From contig JAVBUO010000035.1 in the NCBI GenBank assembly GCA_031555315.1, positions 1-36,675 on the forward strand: 36,675 nt of DNA, in the 5' to 3' direction. The stretch is from JAVBJV01 sp031555315. Its GTDB lineage: Bacteria; Pseudomonadota; Alphaproteobacteria; Acetobacterales; Acetobacteraceae. The position numbers and the translations under genes are program-made. The stretch's first letter is position 1; every line of letters begins with the position of its first letter. Positions 18,612 to 25,866 of this stretch are shown here, one piece after another. The notes below the pieces were generated by a model that was not told the DNA's origin, ran no database searches, and worked only from the letters and a program-made list of their open reading frames with translations.

Positions 18612-19316
18612 ATGACATCAAGTATCGACCAGACGGAAGTCGCAAAATTCGACGCTTTGGCCGCCCAGTGGTGGAATCCGGCCGGTCCGATGCGCCCGCT
18701 GCACCAGATGAACCCGGCCCGGATGGAATGGATTACCGCCCGCATCGCCCGCCATTTCGGCCCCGGCCCGGTGCGGGTGCTGGATGTCGGGTGTGGCGCG
18801 GGACTGGCCGCCGAAACCATGGCCGAATACGGCCTCGACGTCACCGGTCTTGACGCCGCCCCCGATGTCATCGCCGCCGCCCGCACGCACGCCGAAGGGC
18901 GCGGACTGGCGTTGACCTACCGTCAGGGCAGCGCCGAAGATCTGGTGGCCGCCGGCGAAAAATTCCAGGTCGTCACCTGCCTCGAGGTCATCGAGCACGT
19001 CACCGACACCGACGCTTTCCTGAAAACGCTGGCCGGCTTGCTGACAGCGGACGGCCTGCTGTTCCTGTCCACCCTCAACCGCACGGCGAAATCCTGGCTG
19101 ATCGCCAAGGTCGGCGCCGAATATGTATTGCGGATGTTGCCGGTCGGCACACACGACTGGAAACGGTTCATCCCGCCGGCCCAACTGGCTGACGGGCTGC
19201 GGCGCGTCGGCCTGCGCATGGCCGACAGCGCGGGGCTGGCGCCAAGCCTGCCGTGCGGTAACTGGAGGACCGGCACGAATCTGTCCATTAATTACCTTGC
19301 CATGGCAACGCCATAA
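18612..19316 (+). CDS. ubiG: Ubiquinone biosynthesis O-methyltransferase UbiG
   Basis: Performs both O-methylations of ubiquinone synthesis using S-adenosylmethionine. The 234-residue protein has the signature opening FDALAAQWWNPAGPMRPLH (13-31), the SAM-binding VLDVGCGAGLAAE (56-68), the acidic turn LDAAPD, and CLEVIEHV followed by STLNRTAKSWLIAKVGAEY. The frame is open far upstream because it runs antisense through ptsP and lysC; the start at 18612 is chosen because homology begins there and GGGAGAGG lies about 12 nt upstream. UbiG argues for a ubiquinone-using proteobacterium in this half. Confidence 0.94.
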   Translation: MTSSIDQTEVAKFDALAAQWWNPAGPMRPLHQMNPARMEWITARIARHFGPGPVRVLDVGCGAGLAAETMAEYGLDVTGLDAAPDVIAAARTHAEGRGLALTYRQGSAEDLVAAGEKFQVVTCLEVIEHVTDTDAFLKTLAGLLTADGLLFLSTLNRTAKSWLIAKVGAEYVLRMLPVGTHDWKRFIPPAQLADGLRRVGLRMADSAGLAPSLPCGNWRTGTNLSINYLAMATP

Positions 19317-19382
19317 GATATTCTCTTACACATTGAAAACACCACTTTTTTCACGGTGATATCCCACAACGGCGTTACTGAT

Positions 19383-19411
19383 TTGTAATTCGGAAGTTTT
19401 CCTATTATACT
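19383..19411 (+). promoter_or_regulatory. Sigma-70-type promoter of the secreted paralog pair
   Basis: TTGTAA (19383-19388) and TATACT (19406-19411) are separated by exactly 17 nt, in an AT-rich 152-nt gap. Transcription would start near 19418 and give a leader of about 50 nt before 19469. The gap is clearly richer in A and T than the flanking genes. Confidence 0.6.
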
Positions 19412-19468
19412 GTTTCCGCCCATTCTTATTCCGGCCAGAAATCAAGTGTTGTCTATTTTTGTCATGAA

Positions 19469-20113
19469 ATGAGCACCCTAAGCAAAATGCAAATTTGCTA
19501 CAGAGTATCATTACACCGATTGCTTGCGCTCTTCCTGTTCTGCGCATCGGCGCAGCCGATGCTTGCTCAATCGAATGGCAATTACTCGTCACATACTTTC
19601 GCTGCACAGGCGCAGGCCATCCCGAGTTCGACCTACACATCGCTTGACCCCTCGGCCTGCACATTACCGTCGTCTCTTCCTCCGACCCGCCGCCAGCCAA
19701 GCGTACAGAGCAGCAGCGCCTGCCCGGGCATTGCGGGTTATAAACTACAGGTAGAAACCGATAATACGCGACCGTTCATAACTGTCGTCGCACCTGGTGG
19801 AGAGCAGAAGCCGCTCAGCCTGTTGCGGTATTCACAGGGATTCACCAGCCTCGGCCCGCGCGCCGAATGGCGGATGGCGCATAACGGCACCAACCTGTAC
19901 CCGATTGCCGTCATCCTGCGCCTGACGGAAAGCGCCCGCTCCGAAACCGGGGATGTATTGCAAAATCGCACGATTTCGCGTCTGGTCGTGGCGCGAATCG
20001 GCAACGATTCGATCTGCGTGGTCGGTTCCGTTCCCCCCGGCGCACAGCAGATCGAGCAGGCGCGCCGCATGGCGGACCGCGCCTTCTACATGTCCTGTGA
20101 AACGGGCAACTGA
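19469..20113 (+). CDS. Secreted protein of unknown function, first of a tandem pair
   Basis: I do not recognise a characterised family. The 214-residue protein has a signal peptide (about residues 8-34, ending PMLAQ). The mature part starts with a low-complexity stretch, then shares a domain with the next gene: STYTSLDPSAC, a second cysteine in CPGIAGYKLQVE, RPFITVVAP, GFTSLGPRAEWRMA, ISRLVVARI and CVVGSVPPGAQQ, with a final cysteine in YMSC. Four conserved cysteines suggest two disulphides, consistent with a periplasmic or extracellular site. Compared with its neighbour it has an extra Ser/Ala/Gln-rich segment after the signal. The ribosome site is weak; ATG at 19487 is an alternative start. 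Confidence 0.75.
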   Translation: MSTLSKMQICYRVSLHRLLALFLFCASAQPMLAQSNGNYSSHTFAAQAQAIPSSTYTSLDPSACTLPSSLPPTRRQPSVQSSSACPGIAGYKLQVETDNTRPFITVVAPGGEQKPLSLLRYSQGFTSLGPRAEWRMAHNGTNLYPIAVILRLTESARSETGDVLQNRTISRLVVARIGNDSICVVGSVPPGAQQIEQARRMADRAFYMSCETGN

Positions 20114-20180
20114 TGGCTGTCATCCCGCTCTTCGGGCCGACCAGAGCGGCCCCCGGTTCCGTCAGCCATTTATCCTGCGC

Positions 20181-20762
20181 ATGATGTTCCTGGCCTCGTC
20201 TTTACGGCGCATAAACCTGCCTGTGTGTTTCGCCATGTTCGGTCTGGCCGCCCCCGTCCTGGCGCAGAGCAGCTTCGAATCGACGTATACGTCGGTCGAA
20301 CCGGAGCACTGCCGCACTATTCCATCCGCCGCCGGCCGCACTCCGGAAACCGGTGGCCCGGAACAACACCTGATGACCTGTCCCGGGGTTTTCACTTATG
20401 CACTGCAAGTGGAAGAAAGCGAGCGCCCGTACGTAACCGTCGTCACGCCGGACAAAACCGAATCCCGGCTGCATCTGCTCCCATATGCAAGCGGCTTTTC
20501 CACACTGGGACCGCGCGCCGAATGGCGAGTCGCGCGTATCGACAATCGCCAACAGCCAACAGCGCTGATCCTGCGTATCAACGAAGCGACCGACCCGAGC
20601 CAGCTGCCGATGCCGCCGATTTCACGGCTGGTGGTCAGCAGGGTTTCTGCCAATGGCCAGGCCTGCGTGGTCGGCGCCGTACCTCCTGGCGCGCAACAGA
20701 ACGAACTGGCCCGGCAAATGGCCGATCGCGCACGCACGATGCCCTGCATCCGCGAAGACTGA
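20181..20762 (+). CDS. Secreted protein of unknown function, second of a tandem pair
   Basis: A 193-residue paralog of the preceding gene, 67 nt downstream in another frame. The signal peptide spans about residues 8-30 (ending APVLAQ). Matching blocks are STYTSVEPEHC, CPGVFTYALQVE, RPYVTVVTP, GFSTLGPRAEWRVA, ISRLVVSRV, CVVGAVPPGAQQ and a final MPC. The cysteine pattern matches that of the first copy. The frame is open upstream to 19953, but that part is the shadow of the first gene; the start at 20181 gives the signal peptide directly. There is no strong Shine-Dalgarno. Function is unknown; the shared promoter suggests co-expression. Confidence 0.74.
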   Translation: MMFLASSLRRINLPVCFAMFGLAAPVLAQSSFESTYTSVEPEHCRTIPSAAGRTPETGGPEQHLMTCPGVFTYALQVEESERPYVTVVTPDKTESRLHLLPYASGFSTLGPRAEWRVARIDNRQQPTALILRINEATDPSQLPMPPISRLVVSRVSANGQACVVGAVPPGAQQNELARQMADRARTMPCIRED

Positions 20763-20847
20763 CACGATCTCTGCCCGCTTTACACTGCGCGCCCATGTGC
20801 AACGACAGTCACAGACGTTTGCGGACACATATCGGATTTGACCATAC

Positions 20848-21309
20848 TCAGGCGTCGCTGCGCGGCAGCCAGGGGATACGCGTAATCTCGATCCCCTCAT
20901 CCGCCAGTTCTTCCGCCTGCTCGGGCGAGGTCTCGCCGTAGATGCCGTGCTTTTCACTTTCACCATAGTGGATCCTGCGGGCTTCCTCGGCGAAATCACT
21001 GCCGACGTAATCGCAGTTCGCCTCCACCTCGACACGCATCTTCTGCAGCAACGCCCGGGCTTGCGCGGGAATCGCATGCCCCTGTGCCACAGTACCGGAT
21101 GGCGCCGGGGCACCGGCAGCCGCCATCGGCATCACCGCACGCGCGCTGTTCGTCACCGCGGGCGCCATCAGCGCGCGTTCGACCTTCACACTGCCGCAAA
21201 CCGGACATTCCAACAGGCCGCGCTTCGCCTGCTTCTCGAACGCGGCGCTGTTCTGGAACCAGCCGTCGAACAGATGGTCGTGCGTGCAACGCAGCTGATA
21301 GTGAATCAT
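20848..21309 (-). CDS. DUF1178 family protein
   Basis: A 153-residue small protein of the DUF1178 family found mainly in Alpha- and Betaproteobacteria. The N-terminus MIHYQLRCTHDHLFDGWF and CPVCGS (35-40) form a probable zinc knuckle of the FmdB/zinc-ribbon sort. The C-terminal half holds the conserved YVGSDFAEEARRIHYGE and the acidic EEGIEI-type ending (ADEGIEITRIPWLP). Function is not established. It follows grxC by 15 nt on the same strand; in many alphaproteobacteria a carbon-nitrogen hydrolase sits between these two, and it is absent here. Confidence 0.9.
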   Translation of the reverse strand: MIHYQLRCTHDHLFDGWFQNSAAFEKQAKRGLLECPVCGSVKVERALMAPAVTNSARAVMPMAAAGAPAPSGTVAQGHAIPAQARALLQKMRVEVEANCDYVGSDFAEEARRIHYGESEKHGIYGETSPEQAEELADEGIEITRIPWLPRSDA

Positions 21310-21324
21310 GACGGCGGACCTTGC

Positions 21325-21591
21325 TCAGGCCGCCTTCAGCAGCGGATCCAGCCCGCCTGCAGCATCCAGCGCATACAGATCGTCGCACCCGCCGATATGC
21401 CGGCCGGCGATGAAGATCTGCGGCACCGACGTTTTGCCGCCTGCCCGCTCTTTCGCTGCGGCACGGTTGGCGGAACCGGGTTCGGCGTCGATTTCGGTAT
21501 AGGCCACCCCCTTGCCGTCCAGCAGCGCCTTGGCGCGGCGGCAATACGGGCAGGTCTGGGTGGTGTAGATCTCGATCTTCGGGCTGGACAT
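21325..21591 (-). CDS. grxC: Glutaredoxin 3
   Basis: An 88-residue dithiol glutaredoxin that reduces disulphides with glutathione. It has the active site CPYC (14-17), the cis-proline loop TSVPQIFI, and the glutathione-binding GGCDDLYAL. The start at 21591 follows GAGGAAAGG. The frame is open much further upstream, through comF, but the family begins at MSSPKIEIYTTQTC. It is the middle gene of comF-grxC-DUF1178. Confidence 0.95.
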   Translation of the reverse strand: MSSPKIEIYTTQTCPYCRRAKALLDGKGVAYTEIDAEPGSANRAAAKERAGGKTSVPQIFIAGRHIGGCDDLYALDAAGGLDPLLKAA

Positions 21592-21650
21592 GCAATACCT
21601 TTCCTCTGTGCCTATTGCGTGGCGCTTCGACAGGGAAAATTCAAGCCCTG

Positions 21651-22415
21651 TCAGCCCGAAAGCGCCGGATGTGGCACCCGCGCCGCAACCAGCACATCGA
21701 CCTGCGCCGCCCCGGCTTCCAGCAATGCGCGCGCACATGCCGACACCGTCGCCCCCGACGTCATCACATCGTCCACCACCACCACGCGCCGCCCGCCGAT
21801 CAGCGGCACATGCCGGCGTGGCACGGCGAAAGCTCCGGCGACGATGCCGGCACGCTCCTCGGCGGTATGATCGCCCAACGACGGGGTGGCGCGCAGCCGG
21901 CACAGCCCGTCGACCAGTACCCGCGTGCCGGCCAGCTTTCCCACCGCACGCGCCAGCAGCGCCGCCTGGTTGTAGCGCCGGCGCAGCAGCCGCCAGCGAT
22001 GCAGCGGGACCGGCACGATCACATCGGCCGTGTCCAGCATCGCCCGCCCGGCCCGCCACATGTGCCGCGCCAGCGGCGCCGCCATTTCGGGCCGGTCGGC
22101 ATGCTTGAACGCCAGGATGACCCGCCGCGTCGGCGCATCGTAACGAAACGCCGCCCGCGCCCGTGCGAACGGCGGCGGCTCCGCCACGCAGAACGGGCAT
22201 CTTCCCTGCCGGTCGGCCAGCCCCGCATGCGCCAGCGGCACGCCGCAACACTGGCAGAACGGCGCCGAGATGAACCCCACCTCGCGAAAACACCCCGCGC
22301 ACAGCGCACCCGGCTCGTCCACCACCGCGCTGCACACCAGACAGCGGCCCGGCAGCACCGTATCCAGCACCCCACGCCCCAGCCCATGCGCCCCTTGCAG
22401 CAGCCGTTTCAGCAT
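21651..22415 (-). CDS. ComF family phosphoribosyltransferase-like protein
   Basis: A 254-residue ComF protein, part of the DNA-uptake toolkit in competent bacteria but conserved far more widely. The N-terminus is a zinc-binding region with paired cysteines (Cys25/28, Cys39/42, Cys54/57, Cys73/76). The C-terminal half is a type I phosphoribosyltransferase fold with the PRPP loop VVVVDDVMTSGAT near 212-224. The enzyme substrate is unknown. It lies 59 nt upstream of grxC and is divergent from the truncated methyltransferase, the usual alphaproteobacterial arrangement. Confidence 0.9.
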   Translation of the reverse strand: MLKRLLQGAHGLGRGVLDTVLPGRCLVCSAVVDEPGALCAGCFREVGFISAPFCQCCGVPLAHAGLADRQGRCPFCVAEPPPFARARAAFRYDAPTRRVILAFKHADRPEMAAPLARHMWRAGRAMLDTADVIVPVPLHRWRLLRRRYNQAALLARAVGKLAGTRVLVDGLCRLRATPSLGDHTAEERAGIVAGAFAVPRRHVPLIGGRRVVVVDDVMTSGATVSACARALLEAGAAQVDVLVAARVPHPALSG

Positions 22416-22469
22416 CGGCGCACTCTATAACGCTTGGCAGAAGCCGCAAGCTGGCGCAGATGAGGACGC

Positions 22470-22916
22470 ATGTCATCGCCTTCCGACCCGCACCGCATCT
22501 TCGACCGCACCGCCGTGCGCCTGCACCGCGACCGCGCCGCCCGGCACGTCGATGCCGTGCGCGATCTGCTGGAAAGCGCGGCCGACCGCCTGCTGGACCG
22601 GCTCGACGACATCACGCGCCGCTTTACCCGCGCGCTCGATATCGGCGGGCGCGGCGTGATCGCCCCGCGTCTGGCGGCGCGCGGCATGCAGGTGATCTCG
22701 TGCGACCTGTCGGCGCGCATGGCGGCGCGCGCCGGCGGCCTGCCCGTGGTCGCGGACGAGGAATTCCTGCCCTTCGCCGATGGCGCGTTCGATCTGGTCA
22801 TCGCCGCGCTGTCGCTGCACTGGGTCAACGACCTGCCCGGCACGCTGCTGCAGATCCGCCGCACGCTGTCCCCCGACGGGCTGTTCATCGCCGCGCTGCC
22901 CGGTCTGGGCACGCTG
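22470..22916 (+). pseudogene. SAM-dependent methyltransferase (BioC/NDUFAF5-like), 5' part cut at the junction
   Basis: The first 149 residues of a class I methyltransferase. Visible are the family opening FDRTAVRLHRDRAA (11-24), the SAM motif ALDIGGRG (55-62), CDLSARM, VVADEEFLPFADGAFDLVIA (93-112) with SLHWVND, and LLQIRRTLSPDGLFIAALPG (126-145). This is the form found beside comF in alphaproteobacteria, related to mitochondrial NDUFAF5 and to BioC. Full-length members are about 290 residues; here the sequence switches to TrmFO at about residue 145-151. The truncation is probably an assembly artefact, not a mutation. The ATG at 22470 follows TGAGGA. Confidence 0.85.
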
Positions 22917-22922
22917 CACTTC
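22905..22922. other. Chimeric junction between two genomes
   Basis: Upstream, the frame encodes an alphaproteobacterial methyltransferase; downstream, the same frame encodes the C-terminal part of TrmFO from a Firmicute. The switch falls in GLGTLHFFDAAAP. GLGTLH suits the methyltransferase (GxGTLxELR in relatives, from memory) and LHFFDAAAP suits TrmFO, so a few bases around CGCTGCAC could be shared by both sources. The gene neighbourhoods on each side belong to different phyla and are each conserved. Confidence 0.85.
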
Positions 22923-23777
22923 TTCGACGCCGCCGCGCCGATCGTCACCGCCGAGTCGCTGGACATGGACATCGTCTACCGCGCCAGCCGCTACGGCAAG
23001 GGCAACGACTACCTGAACTGCCCGATGAACAAGGCGCAGTACGAGGTGTTCTGCGCGGCGCTGCTGACCGCCGAGACCGCCGACGTGCATGATTTCGACG
23101 GGTCGCAGGTGTTCGAGGGCTGCATGCCCATCGAGGTGATGGCTGCGCGCGGGCCGATGGCCATCGCGTTTGGCCCCTTAAAGCCGGTCGGGCTGACCGA
23201 CCCGCGCACCGGGCGTGGCGCCTACGCGGTGGTGCAGCTGCGCCAGGACGACGCGGCGGGTACGCTGTATAACCTGGTTGGGTTTCAGACACGGCTCAAG
23301 TTTGGCGAGCAGCGACGCGTATTCCGGATGATTCCGGGGCTTCAGCAGGCCGAATTCGCGCGCTACGGCGTGATGCACCGCAATACGTTCCTGCACGCGC
23401 CCGGCGTGCTGGACAGCACCTATCAGATGATCGCGCGGCCCGGGCTGTACTTTGCCGGGCAGATGACCGGTGTAGAGGGCTACGTGGAGTCGGCATCGTC
23501 GGGGCTGGTCGCCGGACTGTCGCTGGCGCGTCAGCTATCCGGCTTGCCGCCGGTGGATTTCACCCGCCGCACCGCGATCGGCGCGCTGGCGCACTATATC
23601 GCCACGCCCAACAGCGCCTTCCAGCCGATGAACGTGAACTTCGGCATCATCGAGGACGCGGGCAAGCGCATCCGAAACAAGCAGGAGCGATACGCCTTCA
23701 TCGCCAACCGCGCCATCGACACCATCGAGGCGATCCGCAGCAATCCGCTGGCGGCGGACTTTGAGCGGGAAAAATGA
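22917..23777 (+). CDS. trmFO: TrmFO, folate/FAD-dependent tRNA uracil-54 methyltransferase, C-terminal part only
   Basis: About 286 residues of TrmFO, which makes ribothymidine-54 in tRNA using methylenetetrahydrofolate and FAD, mostly in Firmicutes and some other bacteria. Recognisable blocks are FFDAAAPIVTAESLDMD, YLNCPMNKAQYEVF, FEGCMPIEVMAARG, GPLKPVGLTDPRTG, YAVVQLRQDDAAGTLYNLVG, FRMIPGLQQAEFARYGVMHRN, YFAGQMTGVEGYVESASSG and NFGIIEDAGKRIRNKQERY. The N-terminal FAD-binding GxGxxG region, about 150 residues, is missing and replaced by the methyltransferase. By coincidence the fused frame is about as long as normal TrmFO, which could mask the problem in automatic annotation. It lies upstream of hslV, as in Firmicutes, without the xerC often found between. 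Confidence 0.93.
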   Translation, partial: HFFDAAAPIVTAESLDMDIVYRASRYGKGNDYLNCPMNKAQYEVFCAALLTAETADVHDFDGSQVFEGCMPIEVMAARGPMAIAFGPLKPVGLTDPRTGRGAYAVVQLRQDDAAGTLYNLVGFQTRLKFGEQRRVFRMIPGLQQAEFARYGVMHRNTFLHAPGVLDSTYQMIARPGLYFAGQMTGVEGYVESASSGLVAGLSLARQLSGLPPVDFTRRTAIGALAHYIATPNSAFQPMNVNFGIIEDAGKRIRNKQERYAFIANRAIDTIEAIRSNPLAADFEREK

Positions 23778-23790
23778 CAAATGGGTCTTG

Positions 23791-23824
23791 GACGATTGTC
23801 TTTTGCGGACAATCGTCTTATACT
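23791..23824 (+). promoter_or_regulatory. hslV promoter overlapped by a perfect inverted repeat
   Basis: TTGTCT (23796-23801) and TATACT (23819-23824) are separated by exactly 17 nt, a good sigma-A promoter starting near 23831, about 30 nt before hslV. A perfect 10-bp inverted repeat, GACGATTGTC and GACAATCGTC with a 7-nt spacer (23791-23817), covers the -35 and spacer and ends just before the -10. This is where a repressor would block polymerase. No U-tract follows, so it does not look like a terminator for trmFO. It does not match the CIRCE or CtsR consensus. Confidence 0.6.
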
Positions 23825-23859
23825 ATCGCCATACGATCGGGGAACAAGGAGGAAGGTTC

Positions 23860-24393
23860 ATGGACATGCGAGGCACCACCATCTGCGCCGTGCGCCGCGA
23901 CGGACAATGCGCCGTGGCGGGCGACGGACAGGTGACGATGGGTGAACATACGATTTTCAAAGCGCATGCGCACAAGGTGCGGCGCATCTTTGGCGGACAG
24001 GTGGTGGTCGGCTTTGCCGGATCGGTGGCCGACGCGTTTTCGTTGTGCGAGCGCTTCGAGGAGAAGCTGACGCAGTACGCGGGCAATTTGCAGCGCGCCG
24101 CTGTCGAGCTGGCGCAGGACTGGCGCAGCGATAAAGCGATGCGCAAGCTGGACGCGATGCTCATCGTTGCCAACAAAGAGGAACTGCTCATCGTGTCGGG
24201 CACCGGCGAGGTGATCAGCCCCGACGACGGCGTGGCGGCGGTGGGCTCCGGCGGCAACTACGCGATGGCCGCTGCACGCGCGATGCGGCAGAACACCGAG
24301 CTGTCGGCCAAGGAGATCGCTGAAAAGGCGCTGCACATCGCCGCCGACATCTGCGTATATACCAATCACAACGTGATCGTCGAGGAGGTCTGA
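23860..24393 (+). CDS. hslV: HslV (ClpQ) protease subunit
   Basis: The proteolytic core of the HslVU (ClpQY) proteasome-like complex. The 177-residue length is typical. The start is set at 23860 (MDMRGTTICAVRRDG) because AGGAGGAAGG lies just upstream; the frame is open further back into trmFO. Catalytic threonine follows Gly5, implying a short propeptide is removed to expose Thr. Conserved blocks are AGDGQVTMGEHTIFK (20-34), VRRIFGGQVVVGFAGSVADAF and a C-terminal YTNHNVIVEEV. It ends 4 nt before hslU. Confidence 0.96.
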   Translation: MDMRGTTICAVRRDGQCAVAGDGQVTMGEHTIFKAHAHKVRRIFGGQVVVGFAGSVADAFSLCERFEEKLTQYAGNLQRAAVELAQDWRSDKAMRKLDAMLIVANKEELLIVSGTGEVISPDDGVAAVGSGGNYAMAAARAMRQNTELSAKEIAEKALHIAADICVYTNHNVIVEEV

Positions 24394-24397
24394 CGAG

Positions 24398-25759
24398 ATG
24401 GCACAGTTGACGCCCAAAGAGATTGTCCGTGAGCTCGACCGCTATATCGTCGGGCAGAATGACGCAAAGCGCGCGGTCGCCGTCGCGCTGCGCAATCGCT
24501 ACCGCCGCGCGCAGTTGCCCGAGGCGGTGCGCGACGAGATCACGCCCAAGAATATCCTGATGATGGGGCCGACCGGCGTGGGCAAGACCGAGATCGCCCG
24601 TCGCCTCGCGAGGCTGGTCGAGGCGCCGTTTGTTAAGGTAGAGGCCACCAAGTTCACCGAGGTCGGCTATGTCGGTCGCGATGTGGATTCCATCGTGCGC
24701 GATCTGGTCGAGGCGTCGATCCGCATGGTGAAGGAAGAGGCCGCCGACAAGGTGAAAGCCCGCGCGCAGGTGCTGGCCGAGGACCGGCTGGTGTCGCTGC
24801 TGCTGCACCCGAAAAAGAAAGCCACCAACCCCATCGACCTGTTCCTGGGCAACAAGCCCAAGGAGCCGGAGATGTCCGACGAGGAAAAGCAGCAGGTGGC
24901 GACCAAGCGCGACGCGCTGCGGCAGCAATTGATGAAGGGCGAGCTCGAGCAGGTCGAGATCGAGATCGAAGTAGAGGATGCGCCGCAAAACGTCGAGATC
25001 AACGGCGCGGCGGTCAACATCGGCGACATGATGGGTGGCATGATGCCCAAGCGCACCAAGATGCGTCGCGTGAAGGTGGCCGAGGCGCGCCGTCTATTGA
25101 CCAGCGAAGAGGAAGCCAAGCTCATCGATATGGACGCGGTAACCGAGGAGGCCATCCGTCGCGCCGAGCAGGATGGCATCGTGTTCATCGACGAGATCGA
25201 CAAAATCGCCGGGCGTTCGGCGGGCGGCCACGGCCCGGACGTGTCTCGCGAGGGCGTGCAGCGCGATATCCTGCCCATCGTCGAGGGCAGCACCGTCAAC
25301 ACCAAGTATGGGCCGGTCAAGACCGACTTCATGCTGTTCATTGCCGCCGGTGCGTTCCATGTGGCCAAGGTCACCGATCTGATTCCCGAGTTGCAGGGTC
25401 GTTTTCCGGTGCGTGTGACGCTGGCATCGCTGACGCGCGAGGACTTCCGCCGCATCCTGACCCAGCCCGAGAATGCGCTAACCCGCCAGTATGAGGCGCT
25501 GCTCGGCGTGGATCATGTGAAGCTGGTATTCGAGGCCGAGGCACTGGACGCGCTGGCCACCGCCGCCTTTGCCGCCAACGAGACGCAAGAGGACATCGGC
25601 GCGCGGCGGCTGAACACGGTGTTCGAGCGGCTGCTGGAGGACATCTCGTTCAACGCCGCGGGCGACATGCCGGAGATCGAGGTGCGCATCACCGGCGCAT
25701 ACGTCCAGGAACATCTGGGCGACGCGCAGACGCAGGATTTGACGCGGTATATACTGTAG
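24398..25759 (+). CDS. hslU: HslU (ClpY) ATPase subunit
   Basis: The AAA+ unfoldase that feeds substrates into HslV. The 453-residue protein starts with LTPKEIVRELDRYIVGQNDAK, has Walker A GPTGVGKT (57-64), EVGYVGRDVDSIVRDL after it, the inserted I-domain (about 110-240, with a Met/Gly-rich MMGGMMPKR), Walker B IVFIDEID near 261-268, and sensor-2 GARRL near the C-terminus. The C-terminal residues LTRYIL fit the tail that docks into HslV. The Shine-Dalgarno GAGGAGG lies inside the end of hslV, so the pair is translated together. A terminator follows. Confidence 0.97.
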   Translation: MAQLTPKEIVRELDRYIVGQNDAKRAVAVALRNRYRRAQLPEAVRDEITPKNILMMGPTGVGKTEIARRLARLVEAPFVKVEATKFTEVGYVGRDVDSIVRDLVEASIRMVKEEAADKVKARAQVLAEDRLVSLLLHPKKKATNPIDLFLGNKPKEPEMSDEEKQQVATKRDALRQQLMKGELEQVEIEIEVEDAPQNVEINGAAVNIGDMMGGMMPKRTKMRRVKVAEARRLLTSEEEAKLIDMDAVTEEAIRRAEQDGIVFIDEIDKIAGRSAGGHGPDVSREGVQRDILPIVEGSTVNTKYGPVKTDFMLFIAAGAFHVAKVTDLIPELQGRFPVRVTLASLTREDFRRILTQPENALTRQYEALLGVDHVKLVFEAEALDALATAAFAANETQEDIGARRLNTVFERLLEDISFNAAGDMPEIEVRITGAYVQEHLGDAQTQDLTRYIL

Positions 25760-25773
25760 CGCGATCGCGCAAT

Positions 25774-25806
25774 GAGCCTCGCCGGTTGGCGCGGCTCTTC
25801 TTTTTT
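25774..25806 (+). terminator. Rho-independent terminator after hslU
   Basis: A stem of GAGCC with GGCTC, extended by CGCC with GGCG around a GGTT loop (one mismatch), then TTCTTTTTT. It begins 15 nt after the hslU stop. A 12-bp palindrome GCGCGATCGCGC (25759-25770) just precedes it and overlaps the last base of the stop codon. Confidence 0.8.
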
Positions 25807-25866
25807 AGGAGGATTTCTGTTATAGTATCCTTCATGGATACGGTTTCCAGGAAAGGCGGTGGGGCG

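Noticed and set aside
15852..19316. 1154-codon plus-strand open frame ending in UbiG
   Set aside because: Only the last 234 codons are UbiG. The rest runs antisense through ptsP, the flavin oxidoreductase and lysC and has no recognisable protein character.
22470..23777. A novel natural methyltransferase-TrmFO fusion enzyme
   Set aside because: TrmFO lacks its FAD-binding N-terminus, the methyltransferase is cut in the middle, and the flanks belong to different phyla. A contig chimera explains all of this.
23791..23817. Terminator of trmFO
   Set aside because: The stem is perfect but no U-tract follows and it overlaps a well-formed promoter, so an operator is the better reading.
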